Shown in pieces: positions 42,167 to 49,467 of a stretch of DNA of 64,000 bases. Numbering within the stretch: the first letter of the stretch is position 1; each line of letters begins with the position of its first letter. The notes beneath the pieces were generated by a model. It had not been told where the DNA came from. It made no database searches and worked only from the letters and a program-made list of their open reading frames with translations. The position numbers and the translations under genes were made by a program. This DNA comes from Kribbella antiqua (GTDB lineage Bacteria > Actinomycetota > Actinomycetes > Propionibacteriales > Kribbellaceae), in assembly GCF_004345665.1 (NCBI RefSeq), contig NZ_SLWR01000008.1:62001-126000 (forward strand), given 5' to 3'.

Positions 42167-42523
42167 TTCCCCAACGGGCAGTCACCGGATAAAGGTGTTG
42201 CCATACCTGGGCCGCGAGGCGCATGGTGGAGGACGTGCCGCATTCTGCCGACGGCAGACGTGGCATATAGGTGACAGAGGCAACGATCCCGGAGCGTGCG
42301 GATGGCGTCCCGGAGCGTGCTGGAAGCCTGTCGTGGCAGCTGGTTCCGGCCACCGCGGCGGCAACTTCCGGCCAACTTCGCGAACTGGCGATAAATAGTT
42401 TGCGGGCTCCGGCGAGGACGGCGTACTGTTCTTTCTGCGGTCGAAGCCTGGCCGAAAACTTCAAACCACCATAGCGATCGAGCTAACCGCCCGCTTCGCC
42501 ACAACGAGAGGAGGTGCCCTGGA
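42167..42523. other. 357-bp region between uvrD2 and the whiB7 upstream ORF
   Basis: The left half shows nothing I can name. A 67-codon frame (42271-42474) has only about two-thirds G/C at third positions and is not convincing. The right half holds the probable whiB7 promoter (42391-42429) and the untranslated start of the leader. Confidence 0.5.
42391..42429 (+). promoter_or_regulatory. Probable whiB7 promoter with AT-rich patch
   Basis: ATAAATAG (42391-42398) lies directly upstream of a -35-like TTGCGG (42400-42405), followed by an 18-base gap and a -10 TACTGT (42424-42429). An AT patch just upstream of -35 is the known hallmark of WhiB7-autoactivated promoters, where the AT-hook binds. 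Confidence 0.6.
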
Positions 42524-42721
42524 ATGAACATCAACACGGTCAAGAAGCCGTTCAGCGACGTTGTCGCGCTGCCGTGCGCCCCGATTCAGGGTGCCTCGCC
42601 GCGTCTGCACGTCGCGACCGTTGTGCTCATGGCCTCCGGCGCTGCCCAGTTCAAGGGCGGAGCTGTCGGCGATGTGAAGTACGGCGGTTCGGGTTCTCGA
42701 GCATGGAGTCCACCGGTCTGA
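42524..42721 (+). CDS. Upstream ORF in the whiB7 leader (65 aa)
   Basis: 65 codons from ATG 42524 behind a near-perfect AGGAGGTG. About the first 45 codons have normal actinomycete codon use and the last 15 do not, as if the end were constrained as RNA. No protein family is recognised. Codons 56-58 contain TCGGGTTC (42689-42696), complementary to the 5' arm of the terminator 50 bases downstream. It probably acts in cis: ribosome stalling or its absence on this frame would decide between terminator and antiterminator, as proposed for whiB7/wblC leaders in other actinomycetes. It could also make a functional small protein. Confidence 0.6.
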   Translation: MNINTVKKPFSDVVALPCAPIQGASPRLHVATVVLMASGAAQFKGGAVGDVKYGGSGSRAWSPPV

Positions 42722-42745
42722 CAAGCGTCAGCGCCGGCACCTCCA

Positions 42746-42784
42746 GGCCGCGGAACCCGAAAGGGTCCCGCGGCCCTTTTGTTT
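42746..42784 (+). terminator. Rho-independent terminator/attenuator in the whiB7 leader
   Basis: Arm 42746-42758 pairs with 42763-42775 (12 of 13 pairs) around a GAAA tetraloop, followed by CTTTTGTTTGT. A true U-tract is rare in this window. It stands 84 bases before the whiB7 start and after the upstream ORF, so it attenuates whiB7 unless disrupted. Confidence 0.85.
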
Positions 42785-42867
42785 GTCCCTGATTTTGGCG
42801 GTCATCAACCGTTGACCGTCACCGACGACAAGAGATCAGCACCAAAGTCACTTGGGAGGTGACCGGA

Positions 42868-43155
42868 ATGAGCGTGAGCTTCCTCGATGTCTTCACCGAG
42901 GTGGCCTCGTCGCAGGACCTGCCCTGTCGGTCCTACGCGCCAGAACTCTTCTTCGCCGAATCGCCGGCGGACGTCGAGTATGCAAAGTCTCTTTGCACCA
43001 CCTGCCCGCTGAAGGCCGAGTGCCTGGCCGGAGCGCTCGAGCGTTCCGAGCCGTGGGGAGTGTGGGGCGGCGAACTGTTCGTCCAGGGTGTGGTGGTTCC
43101 GCGCAAGCGGCCCCGTGGGCGTCCCCGTAAGAGCGACACCGTGACCGCAGCCTGA
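42868..43155 (+). CDS. whiB7: WhiB7-type iron-sulfur transcription activator
   Basis: 95 residues. The four Cys ligands of the WhiB 4Fe-4S cluster are in LPCRSY, SLCTTCPLKAEC (C-x-x-C-x5-C). GVWGGE turn at about residue 65. A C-terminal AT-hook RPRGRPRK defines the WhiB7 subgroup. It binds the primary sigma factor and activates drug-resistance and redox genes when ribosomes are inhibited. ATG 42868 has GGGAGGTG upstream. Position directly after uvrD2 is as in mycobacteria. Its long leader with an upstream ORF and terminator suggests attenuation control. Confidence 0.93.
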   Translation: MSVSFLDVFTEVASSQDLPCRSYAPELFFAESPADVEYAKSLCTTCPLKAECLAGALERSEPWGVWGGELFVQGVVVPRKRPRGRPRKSDTVTAA

Positions 43156-43218
43156 CGATCCAGATCCGAATCGAGACTTCGAACCATGACCAACCAGACT
43201 TCGCACAGGAGAATTGAG

Positions 43219-43404
43219 ATGCATTTACTTCACGAAGATCTCGCCCGTGCTCATTGTCGGGCCAAACTGCACGACGCCGAGCAGAACCGGCGCTTCCGCC
43301 TCGCTCAGCAGATCGAGCGGGCGCAGAAGCAGGCCGAGCGGGCCGGCCGGCGAGCTGAGAGGGCCAGCGCACGCGCGCGCCTCGCACTCGCCCGCCTCGT
43401 CTGA
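43219..43404 (+). CDS. Small basic coiled protein, unknown function
   Basis: 61 residues, one long Arg/Ala/Glu helix: MHLLHEDLARAHCRAKLHDA, then RAQKQAERAGRRAERASARA. AGGAG lies 7 bases before ATG 43219, which is preferred to 43186. Similar short proteins starting MHL-hEaLARAhc occur in other actinomycetes but have no known role. It lies 63 bases after whiB7 and could be in its transcript. A strong hairpin follows. Confidence 0.7.
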   Translation: MHLLHEDLARAHCRAKLHDAEQNRRFRLAQQIERAQKQAERAGRRAERASARARLALARLV

Positions 43405-43462
43405 AACACCCAGGCCTCACCGGCTCCGGCCGGAGGCCTACAGCCTGACCAGCTGAAACACC

Positions 43463-43495
43463 GAGGGGCGGCACCCACCGAGGGTGCCGCCCCTC
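43463..43495. terminator. Strong bidirectional terminator hairpin
   Basis: GAGGGGCGGCACCC (43463-43476) pairs perfectly with 43482-43495 over 14 bp with a 5-base loop. It lies between convergent genes ending at 43404 and 43513. Confidence 0.8.
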
Positions 43496-43512
43496 GCCAC
43501 GTCGTCGGGCCC

Positions 43513-44040
43513 TCAGATGGTTTGGGCCAGGAGGGTCTGCTGGAGGCCCAGGAGGGTGATGCCGGAGAGGATTTCGTGCCGGGTGATCATGCCGGGGATG
43601 TCCGGGAGCGGGATCCACTCGATCCGGTCCGACTCGTTGCGTTCGACCGGTGGGCCGACGTACGACGCGGACGTCGTACGGAAGACGTGGTGGGTCGAGT
43701 CCATGATCCCGGCGCCGGGCTGGGAGCGGATGAGCTCCGTCAGCGGCCCCGGGCGCCAGCCCGTCTCCTCCTCGACCTCCCGTGCGGCGGCAGCGACCGG
43801 AGCCTCGCCGGGCTCGACGATGCCCATCGGCAGCTCCCAGCCCCAGGTGTCGGTCAGGAAGCGGTGCCGCCACATCAGGAGCACGCTGGAGTCGACCATG
43901 ACGACCGCCGCCGCCACGTCGCTCAGCCGGATCGCGTGGTAGTCGACCCGCTCACCGTCGGGCTGTTCGACGTCCAGCCGCCGTACGCTCAGCCACGGAC
44001 TTGACCAGGCCTCTTCCTCTCCGTGGATGTGCCAGCGCAT
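43513..44040 (-). CDS. NUDIX hydrolase (ADP-ribose-pyrophosphatase-like)
   Basis: 175 residues from ATG 44040. Nudix box within GIVEPGEAPVAAAAREVEEE (about residues 73-92, then TG), G-x5-E-x7-REVEEETG. ELPMGIVEPG and GIMDSTHHVFRTTSA are typical of ADP-ribose/nucleotide-sugar hydrolases. Probably clears nucleoside diphosphate derivatives; substrate not proven. TATGCT ends 7 bases upstream of the ATG, so the mRNA may be leaderless. It is divergent from the hydrolase at 44093. Confidence 0.85.
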   Translation of the reverse strand: MRWHIHGEEEAWSSPWLSVRRLDVEQPDGERVDYHAIRLSDVAAAVVMVDSSVLLMWRHRFLTDTWGWELPMGIVEPGEAPVAAAAREVEEETGWRPGPLTELIRSQPGAGIMDSTHHVFRTTSASYVGPPVERNESDRIEWIPLPDIPGMITRHEILSGITLLGLQQTLLAQTI

Positions 44041-44092
44041 GCTGAGGAGCATAGGCCGGACGAGGGGGTACCGGCCGGGGAGGCTTCGAGAG

Positions 44093-44887
44093 GTGGAGCT
44101 GGTCGACGTCGGTGGGCGGCGGATCGCCTACCACCGGGCCGGCGCTGGGGAACCGGCTGTGCTGCTCCACGGGGGTTGGAGCGACGGCCGGGCGTGGCAG
44201 CGGCAGCTGGCCGGGCTGGCTGGGTTCGATCTGATCGCCTGGGATGCACCGGGCTGCGGCGGCTCGGCGGACCCCGCGGCCAGGATGACCCTGTCCGACT
44301 ACGCCGACGTGCTGGCCGAGGTGGTCACAGCTCTGGGCGTCGAGCGGGCGCATCTGTGCGGCCTGTCCTGGGGCGGTGGCCTGGCCATCGCTGTGTGGCA
44401 ACGCCACCCCGAGCTGGTGCGCTCGCTGGTCCTGGCAGGGGCGTACGCCGGCTGGAAGGGCTCCCTGCCGCCGGACGAGGTGGAGGCCCGGGTACGGCGG
44501 ATCCGCGCCGAAGCTGAGCGGCCGCCGGCAGAGTGGATGGACGGCTACCTGCCCAGCTTCTTCGCCGGCCCGGTGCCGGCCGAGGCGACCCAGCTGATCC
44601 GCACGATGATGGCGGAGAGCCGTCCGGCCGGCTCGCTGATGATGTTGACCGCGTTCGCCGAGGCCGACCTCAGCGCGGTGCTGCCCACGATCGACGTACC
44701 CACGCTGTTGCTGTGGGGTGAGTGCGACCAGCGCGCACCGGTCGGCACGGTCGCGGCGACGCTCTGGGCGAGGATTCCCGGTGCGGAACTCGTGGTGCTG
44801 CCCGGAGTGGGTCACTACAACAACCTCGAGGCACCGGAAGAGTTCAACGCCGAGGTACGACGTTTCCTCGGCGACAGCAGGAGATAG
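44093..44887 (+). CDS. Alpha/beta hydrolase
   Basis: 264 residues: VLLHGGWSDGRAWQRQLAGL (oxyanion loop), GLSWGG (nucleophile Ser about 96), WGECDQRAPVGT (Asp), PGVGHYNNLEAPEEF (His about 243). It is of the small esterase/haloperoxidase type, cytoplasmic, substrate unknown. GTG 44093 is the best start. The Zn-ribbon protein follows 37 bases later on the same strand. Confidence 0.85.
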   Translation: MELVDVGGRRIAYHRAGAGEPAVLLHGGWSDGRAWQRQLAGLAGFDLIAWDAPGCGGSADPAARMTLSDYADVLAEVVTALGVERAHLCGLSWGGGLAIAVWQRHPELVRSLVLAGAYAGWKGSLPPDEVEARVRRIRAEAERPPAEWMDGYLPSFFAGPVPAEATQLIRTMMAESRPAGSLMMLTAFAEADLSAVLPTIDVPTLLLWGECDQRAPVGTVAATLWARIPGAELVVLPGVGHYNNLEAPEEFNAEVRRFLGDSRR

Positions 44888-44924
44888 GCCGGCAGGGGTA
44901 CCGGCGTGGGGGAGGTGCACACTG

Positions 44925-45098
44925 ATGCGCATGGTGAGAGCGACCTGTGGGTTGTGTGGTCAGCAGGCGGAGACCGAAGAAGCGCCGCTGACCTGGGTGA
45001 CGTCCGTGGAGAATGGCCGGAAGCTGCTGTACTGCGACCGCTGCGCCCGGGAGAACGTCCGCAACATCGAGGGGAAGCTGGACTCCGTCTACTGGTAG
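44925..45098 (+). CDS. Small zinc-ribbon protein
   Basis: 57 residues: ATCGLCGQQAETEEAPLTWV at the start and LYCDRCARENVRNIEGKLDS at the end. Two CxxC pairs about 29 residues apart form a zinc ribbon, as in a widespread small actinobacterial protein of unknown function. GGGAGGTG lies 8 bases before ATG 44925. No catalytic residues. It may bind nucleic acid or protein. Confidence 0.75.
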   Translation: MRMVRATCGLCGQQAETEEAPLTWVTSVENGRKLLYCDRCARENVRNIEGKLDSVYW

Positions 45099-45178
45099 AG
45101 AATTCTGAGCCGGATGTCGATCCGGCGGTGATCCGGCCGACGCAGGAGTAAAGGCACTCCAGCGGAAGGACCCGGATC

Positions 45179-46624
45179 ATGACACTCACCGAGAGCGCGG
45201 ACGTGGCGACCAGTCGCCGCCAGTGGATCGGGCTGGGCGTGCTGTGCCTCGCCACGCTACTGGTGTCACTGGACCTGTTCGTGATGCTGCTGGCCGTTCC
45301 GGCGGTCACCGAGGCCCTCGGCGCGACCGGTAGCCAGCAGCTGTGGATCCTGGACGTCTACGGGTTCATGGTCGCCGGACTGATGATCACCATGGGCAAC
45401 CTGGGTGACCGTCTGGGCCGGCGTCGGCTGTTGCTGGTGGCCGCTGCTGTCTTCGGTGCGGCGTCGATCGTGGCGGCGTACTCGGTCAGTCCAGGCATGC
45501 TGATTGGTGCCCGGGCCGTGCTTGGGGTCGCGGGTGCGGCGATCGCGCCGTGCACGCTGTCGCTGATCTCCACCCTCTTCCCGGACACCCGGCAGCGTGC
45601 CAAGGCACTCGGCGTCTGGGCGGGCTGCTTCACTGTCGGCGCCGTGGTCGGTCCAATCACGGGAGGCGTCCTGCTGGAGCACTTCTGGTGGGGCTCGGCA
45701 TTCCTGATCGGCGTACCGGCGATGGCTGTGCTGCTGGCGGTGGGGCCATTCCTGCTGCCGGAGTACCGCGACGAGAAGGCAGGCCGGATCGACGTACCGA
45801 GTGTGGTGCTGTCGCTGGCTGCGATCCTGCCGGCCATCCACGGGCTGAAGCAGCTGGCCTCACACGGTGCCAGTCCTCAGGCGTTCGCCGCTCTGGTCGG
45901 GGGCGTTGCCTTCGGTTGGATCTTCGTACGGCGTCAGCGTCGCCTGGCCGACCCGCTGGTCGACGTACGGCTCTTCACTCGCCGGACGTTCAGCGTGACG
46001 CTCGGCAGCATGCTGTCCTTCTCGATGCTGTCCGGTGGGGTGATGGTGTTCGTCGCGCAGTACTTCCAGCTGGTGCGGGGCATGACGCCGCTGGCCACCG
46101 GCATCGCACTCGTGCCTGGCATGATCACCACCACCGTGGCCTTTCAGGTGGCGCCGCGGCTGGCCCATCGGGTCCGTCCCGGCGTACTGATCCCGGCTGG
46201 CATCGCCTTCACCGTCGCTGGGATGACCGTGATGGCTCTGACCACCTCGACCGCCGTATTCGTGGTCGCCTTCGCAGTCCAGTGCGTCGGCCCCGCCCCG
46301 CTGGTGACGCTGGGCACGAACCTGGTGATCGGCTCGGTGCCGCCGGAGAAGGCTGGTGCCGCCGGTGCGCTCACGCAGACGAGTAACGAGTTCGGCTACT
46401 CGCTGGGGATCGCCGTACTGGGCAGTGTGGTCACAGCGACGTACCGCAGCCAGATGCACGGGCAGGGCGGCAGCTCGCTCGCTGAGGCGCCGGCCGACGT
46501 ACTGGACGCGGCCCGTGACGCCTTCACTGACGGACTCCACGTGGCCGCAGCCATCGCTGCCGTCGCTCTGACGGTCGTCGCGGTCCTGCTGGCCCGCACG
46601 CTCCGCTCGGCTAGTCCTCTGTGA
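45179..46624 (+). CDS. DHA2-family (14-TM) MFS drug/proton antiporter
   Basis: 481 residues, 14 membrane helices. LVSLDLFVMLLAVPAVTEAL in helix 1, QLWILDVYGFMVAGLMITMG, GDRLGRRRLLLV (motif A), GARAVLGVAGAAIAPCTLSL (motif C region), ending in DAARDAFTDGLHVAAAIAAV. This is the EmrB/QacA/MMR type that exports lipophilic drugs. AGCGGAAGGA precedes ATG 45179. Lying about 2 kb behind whiB7, it may belong to the resistance response, but no shared promoter is seen. It serves as the intact reference for the deleted copy at 3406-3742. Its end overlaps the convergent ABC1 kinase by 14 bases. Confidence 0.9.
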   Translation: MTLTESADVATSRRQWIGLGVLCLATLLVSLDLFVMLLAVPAVTEALGATGSQQLWILDVYGFMVAGLMITMGNLGDRLGRRRLLLVAAAVFGAASIVAAYSVSPGMLIGARAVLGVAGAAIAPCTLSLISTLFPDTRQRAKALGVWAGCFTVGAVVGPITGGVLLEHFWWGSAFLIGVPAMAVLLAVGPFLLPEYRDEKAGRIDVPSVVLSLAAILPAIHGLKQLASHGASPQAFAALVGGVAFGWIFVRRQRRLADPLVDVRLFTRRTFSVTLGSMLSFSMLSGGVMVFVAQYFQLVRGMTPLATGIALVPGMITTTVAFQVAPRLAHRVRPGVLIPAGIAFTVAGMTVMALTTSTAVFVVAFAVQCVGPAPLVTLGTNLVIGSVPPEKAGAAGALTQTSNEFGYSLGIAVLGSVVTATYRSQMHGQGGSSLAEAPADVLDAARDAFTDGLHVAAAIAAVALTVVAVLLARTLRSASPL

Positions 46625-47924
46625 AGCCCGGCAGTAGCTCGTCCAGGACAGAGCGGAATGGCGCCTTGGCCTCCAGTTGCGACAGCACTGCCATGCCACC
46701 GATCCAGACGCGGTGGATGAGCAGGTACGACGGCGGCAGGTTCATCTTGAGCGCCAGCGACGCGTTCGGCGACCGGAAGTCACTGGTCCGGTTCGCCTGC
46801 GCGCGCATCCAGGCCCGGCTGAACTGAAACGTCTCTTCCCGGGCCGGCTCCGCGAAGGGCGCCAGGTAGTCCATCAGCTGATCCGGATCGATCTCCATCC
46901 GCGGCTTGATGAACCCCTCGGCCTTGAGCCCGTCCCGTACGGCGATGCCGTCGCCGTCCAGCGAGATCCGCAGCAGCCGCCCGATGGCCGGTGGCAGACC
47001 GTCCGGCAGCCGTGCGCAGAGCCCGAAGTCGACCACGCCGAGCCGTCCGTCAGGCATCACCCGGTAGTTCCCGGGGTGTGGGTCGGAGTGCAGCAGACCG
47101 GCGTACTTGGGACCGCTGAACATGAACCGGGCGTACTTCAGCCCGATCTCGTTGCGCTCCTTCCTGGTGCCGTCGCTGATGATCGACGACAGCGGCCGGC
47201 CTTCGATCCACTCGGACACGATGACCGATGGGGAGTGCTTGATGACCCGGGGTACGACGAACTCCGGGTGGTCCTTGAACGCGTCGGCGTACTGCTGCTG
47301 CGCCTGCGCCTCGCGGTCGTAGTCGAGCTCTTCGCCGATCCGCTCCTGCAGCTCGGCGACGAGCGGCTTCATGTCGAGGCCGGGGACCAGGCTGCCAAAA
47401 GTCCGGGCGAAGCGGCCGAGCTGGCGCAGGTCCGCGCGGAGGGCCTCGGCGGCGCCCGGGTACTGCAGCTTGATCGCGACCTCGCGGCCGTCCTTGAGCG
47501 TACCGCGATGCACCTGGCCGATCGACGCGGCCGCCGCGGGCAGATCGTCGAACTCCTCGAACCGGTCCCGCCAGCGCCTGCCCAGCTCCCGCGACAGGAT
47601 CGTGTGCACGGTCGAGGCCGGCATCGGCGGGGCGGAGTCCTGCAGTTTGGTCAGCGTCGCCCGGTACGGCGCCGCGAGCTCCTCCGGCATCGCCGACTCC
47701 ATCAGGCTCAGCATCTGCCCGAACTTCATCGCGCCGCCCTTGAGCTCACCCAGTACGGCGAACAGTTGGTCGGCGGTCCGGCGCTGGAACTCCGCGATCA
47801 CGGTCTCGGCCGGCGCACCGCCGATCCGCTTGCCGAGCCCGACCGTGGCCCGGCCGGCGGCACCGAGCGGCAGGCTGGCGAGCTTCGCGGTCCGGCTCAG
47901 CGCCTTGCGGGGGAGGTCCGACAC
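46611..47924 (-). CDS. ABC1/UbiB-type atypical kinase
   Basis: 437 residues: KGGAMKFGQMLSLMESAMPE (KxGQ motif, about residues 62-81), PAAAASIGQVHRG (Ala-rich loop replacing the Gly-rich loop), VAIKLQYPG (Lys), EELDYDREAQ (ExD motif), LHSDPHPGNYRV (catalytic HxDxHPGN) and VVDFGLCARLP (DFG). UbiB-family ATPases support quinone/lipid homeostasis. Soluble here, without C-terminal membrane helices. An ABC1 kinase beside whiB7 is recalled in M. tuberculosis (Rv3197). A large hairpin lies upstream at 47964. Confidence 0.9.
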   Translation of the reverse strand: MSDLPRKALSRTAKLASLPLGAAGRATVGLGKRIGGAPAETVIAEFQRRTADQLFAVLGELKGGAMKFGQMLSLMESAMPEELAAPYRATLTKLQDSAPPMPASTVHTILSRELGRRWRDRFEEFDDLPAAAASIGQVHRGTLKDGREVAIKLQYPGAAEALRADLRQLGRFARTFGSLVPGLDMKPLVAELQERIGEELDYDREAQAQQQYADAFKDHPEFVVPRVIKHSPSVIVSEWIEGRPLSSIISDGTRKERNEIGLKYARFMFSGPKYAGLLHSDPHPGNYRVMPDGRLGVVDFGLCARLPDGLPPAIGRLLRISLDGDGIAVRDGLKAEGFIKPRMEIDPDQLMDYLAPFAEPAREETFQFSRAWMRAQANRTSDFRSPNASLALKMNLPPSYLLIHRVWIGGMAVLSQLEAKAPFRSVLDELLPGFTED

Positions 47925-47963
47925 CCTCCCATTCTGTCGGGTCGCCCAAGCCTGGACGACGGA

Positions 47964-48004
47964 GGGGCGGTGCCGGACACACTCTGCGTGTCCGGCACCG
48001 CCCC
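47964..48004. terminator. Very strong terminator hairpin
   Basis: A 17-base arm (47964-47980, GGGGCGGTGCCGGACAC) pairs perfectly with 47988-48004 around a 7-base loop. It lies between the DUF5679 stop (48019, minus strand) and the ABC1 start at 47924, so it terminates DUF5679 transcription. Confidence 0.8.
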
Positions 48005-48018
48005 TACGACTTGGTGCG

Positions 48019-48177
48019 TCAGGCCTTGCCGAGGATCCGGTTCAGGTTCGTACCGCACTCGGGGCACTTGGCCTTGGCCATGCGCGTGCCCTTGTCGTTG
48101 ACCTTGACCTCGCCGTCGGCGGTGCGCTTGGCCTTGCACTTGACGCAGTAGAACTCGCCGCTCCAGGTCTCTGCCAT
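48019..48177 (-). CDS. DUF5679 zinc-ribbon protein
   Basis: 52 residues from ATG 48177: SGEFYCVKCKAKRTADGEVK, then AKCPECGTNLNRILGKA. Two CxxC pairs form a zinc ribbon, the DUF5679 pattern found in actinobacteria and chloroflexi, possibly nucleic-acid binding. GAGAGGG lies 7 bases upstream. The longer frame to 48288 is not supported. Confidence 0.88.
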   Translation of the reverse strand: MAETWSGEFYCVKCKAKRTADGEVKVNDKGTRMAKAKCPECGTNLNRILGKA

Positions 48178-48385
48178 GAGGGCCCTCTCCTTGCTCTGAA
48201 TACCAGCCCGGGGTTCCCACCCCGGGCAGTCGTGGATGCTAACGGCAGACCGTCCTGCCGTAGGCCGTTCGGCCCAGTCGGGATTCACCCTACGGCAGCC
48301 AGGCGCACGCTCAAGCGCACCTCCCGGCTCGCGCGCCGCTGGGAACAGCCGAGGAAAGCCTTTTCCGAACCTGCCGGCAGCACAG

Positions 48386-48464
48386 AGCAGGCTCCCGGTG
48401 GTCCGCCTTCGGAACCGCTCGGCTTCCCCTCCGAACGGCCCCGGAGGCGGTCCGGGAGCCTGCT
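48386..48464. repeat. Long imperfect inverted repeat
   Basis: AGCAGGCTCCCGG in the left arm (ending 48398) is the exact complement of CCGGGAGCCTGCT in the right arm (48452-48464). Further pairing of GGTCCGCCTTCGG with CCGGAGGCGG continues across a small bulge. The central CCGAACGG/CGCTCGG region may pair again. Confidence 0.5.
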
Positions 48465-48507
48465 GTCTTCGACGCTAGGAGGCGGCCGCGGTGCTGGCAA
48501 GCCCCGG

Positions 48508-48662
48508 TTGTCCACCCCTGTGGATAACCCTGTGTGCAACCTGTGGGACGCGCCGTCCGCGACTGTGGACGGGCAGGGGAACAGGATGTGAACAACGATG
48601 GTCGAAGGGTTCAAGATCTGGCATCTGACCTGCGGAAACGTCGATGCACAGGATGTGGACGG
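48508..48662. other. Cluster of DnaA-box-like 9-mers
   Basis: TTGTCCACC (48508), TGTGGATAA (48519, exact consensus complement), TGTGGACGG (48564) and TGTGGACGG (48654) lie within 155 bp. Actinomycete boxes are usually TTGTCCACA. There is no dnaA, dnaN or AT-rich unwinding element nearby, so it is not oriC; a DnaA-binding or titration site is possible. Confidence 0.35.
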
Positions 48663-48700
48663 AAGAAAGTTGTCGGATTCGGGGGGTACATTTTTGAGCC

Positions 48701-49237
48701 ATGGCCGACTCTCCACCGCGCCCGATCCCGCCGTATGTGGATATCCGCCGCAGCAAGCGGCGCAAGCGGACCGTCAGCGCGTACCGGGACGGCGAGCGGG
48801 TGGTCGTGCTGATGCCCGACCGGCTGTCCGCCACCGAGGAGGCACGCTGGGTCGAGACCATGCTGGCGCGGCTGGACAAGCAGCGCAGCCGATCCCGCGT
48901 GTCGGACGAAAAATTGTTGGCCAGAGCACACGAACTCGCGTGTCGCCACCTCCCCGAAGTGCCCGAACCTGCGTCTGTGAGGTGGGTTTCGAACCAAAAC
49001 AGACGGTGGGGATCGTGCACTCCGGCGGACCGGTCGATCCGGTTGTCGACCCGTTTGCAGTCGATGCCGGGCTGGGTCGTCGACTACGTCCTCATCCACG
49101 AGCTGGCCCACCTGGTCGAACCGGCCCACAACGCCGCCTTCTGGGCGCTGGTCCACCGCTACCCGAAAGCCGAGCGCGCCGAGGGCTACCTGGAAGGCAT
49201 CTCCGCCGCCTCCTCCCTCAACCCCGAGGACTTCTGA
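48701..49237 (+). CDS. YgjP/SprT-like zinc metallopeptidase (DUF45)
   Basis: 178 residues: WGSCTPADRSIRLSTRLQSM (WGSC strand, about residues 103-122), YVLIHELAHLVEPAHNAAFW (HExxH at about 133-137 with the third His in EPAH) and basic N-terminal part SKRRKRTVSAYRDGERVVVL. This gluzincin-like family is conserved but poorly characterised. TACATT ends 8 bases before ATG 48701, consistent with a leaderless mRNA. Confidence 0.85.
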   Translation: MADSPPRPIPPYVDIRRSKRRKRTVSAYRDGERVVVLMPDRLSATEEARWVETMLARLDKQRSRSRVSDEKLLARAHELACRHLPEVPEPASVRWVSNQNRRWGSCTPADRSIRLSTRLQSMPGWVVDYVLIHELAHLVEPAHNAAFWALVHRYPKAERAEGYLEGISAASSLNPEDF

Positions 49238-49467
49238 CCCGCCACTGAAGCCACCGTGCCGCCGCCAGTGACACCGTGCGAGGGGAGGGGGACCCGGGGA
49301 GCGTAGGGCGTACGGGAAAGGGTGGGGTGGGGTTTTCCTCAGGGTGAACTCGGTGGCTTCCTGCATGGTCGTGACCTGCCTCCGCCAGCCAGGCTTTGTC
49401 CCGTAGCCAGCGTCGCGCCAGGCAGCGCTGGGTGGGGCGCCGAGGGGGCGCAGAGGGGCAGGGAAGC

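Larger units (their letters stand above)
48178..48700. other. 523-bp intergenic region with hairpin and DnaA-box-like cluster
   Basis: No open frame here looks coding. The region holds a long imperfect inverted repeat (48386-48464), four DnaA-box-like 9-mers (48508-48662), and the probable leaderless promoter of the YgjP-like gene (TACATT at 48687-48692). Confidence 0.6.

Noticed and set aside
42271..42474. 67-codon frame with a CSFC motif upstream of whiB7
   Set aside because: Third-position G/C is about two-thirds rather than over 90 percent, it runs across the predicted promoter, and no ribosome binding site is clear.
48508..48662. Replication origin
   Set aside because: Only a few DnaA-like boxes are present, without dnaA, dnaN or an AT-rich unwinding region.
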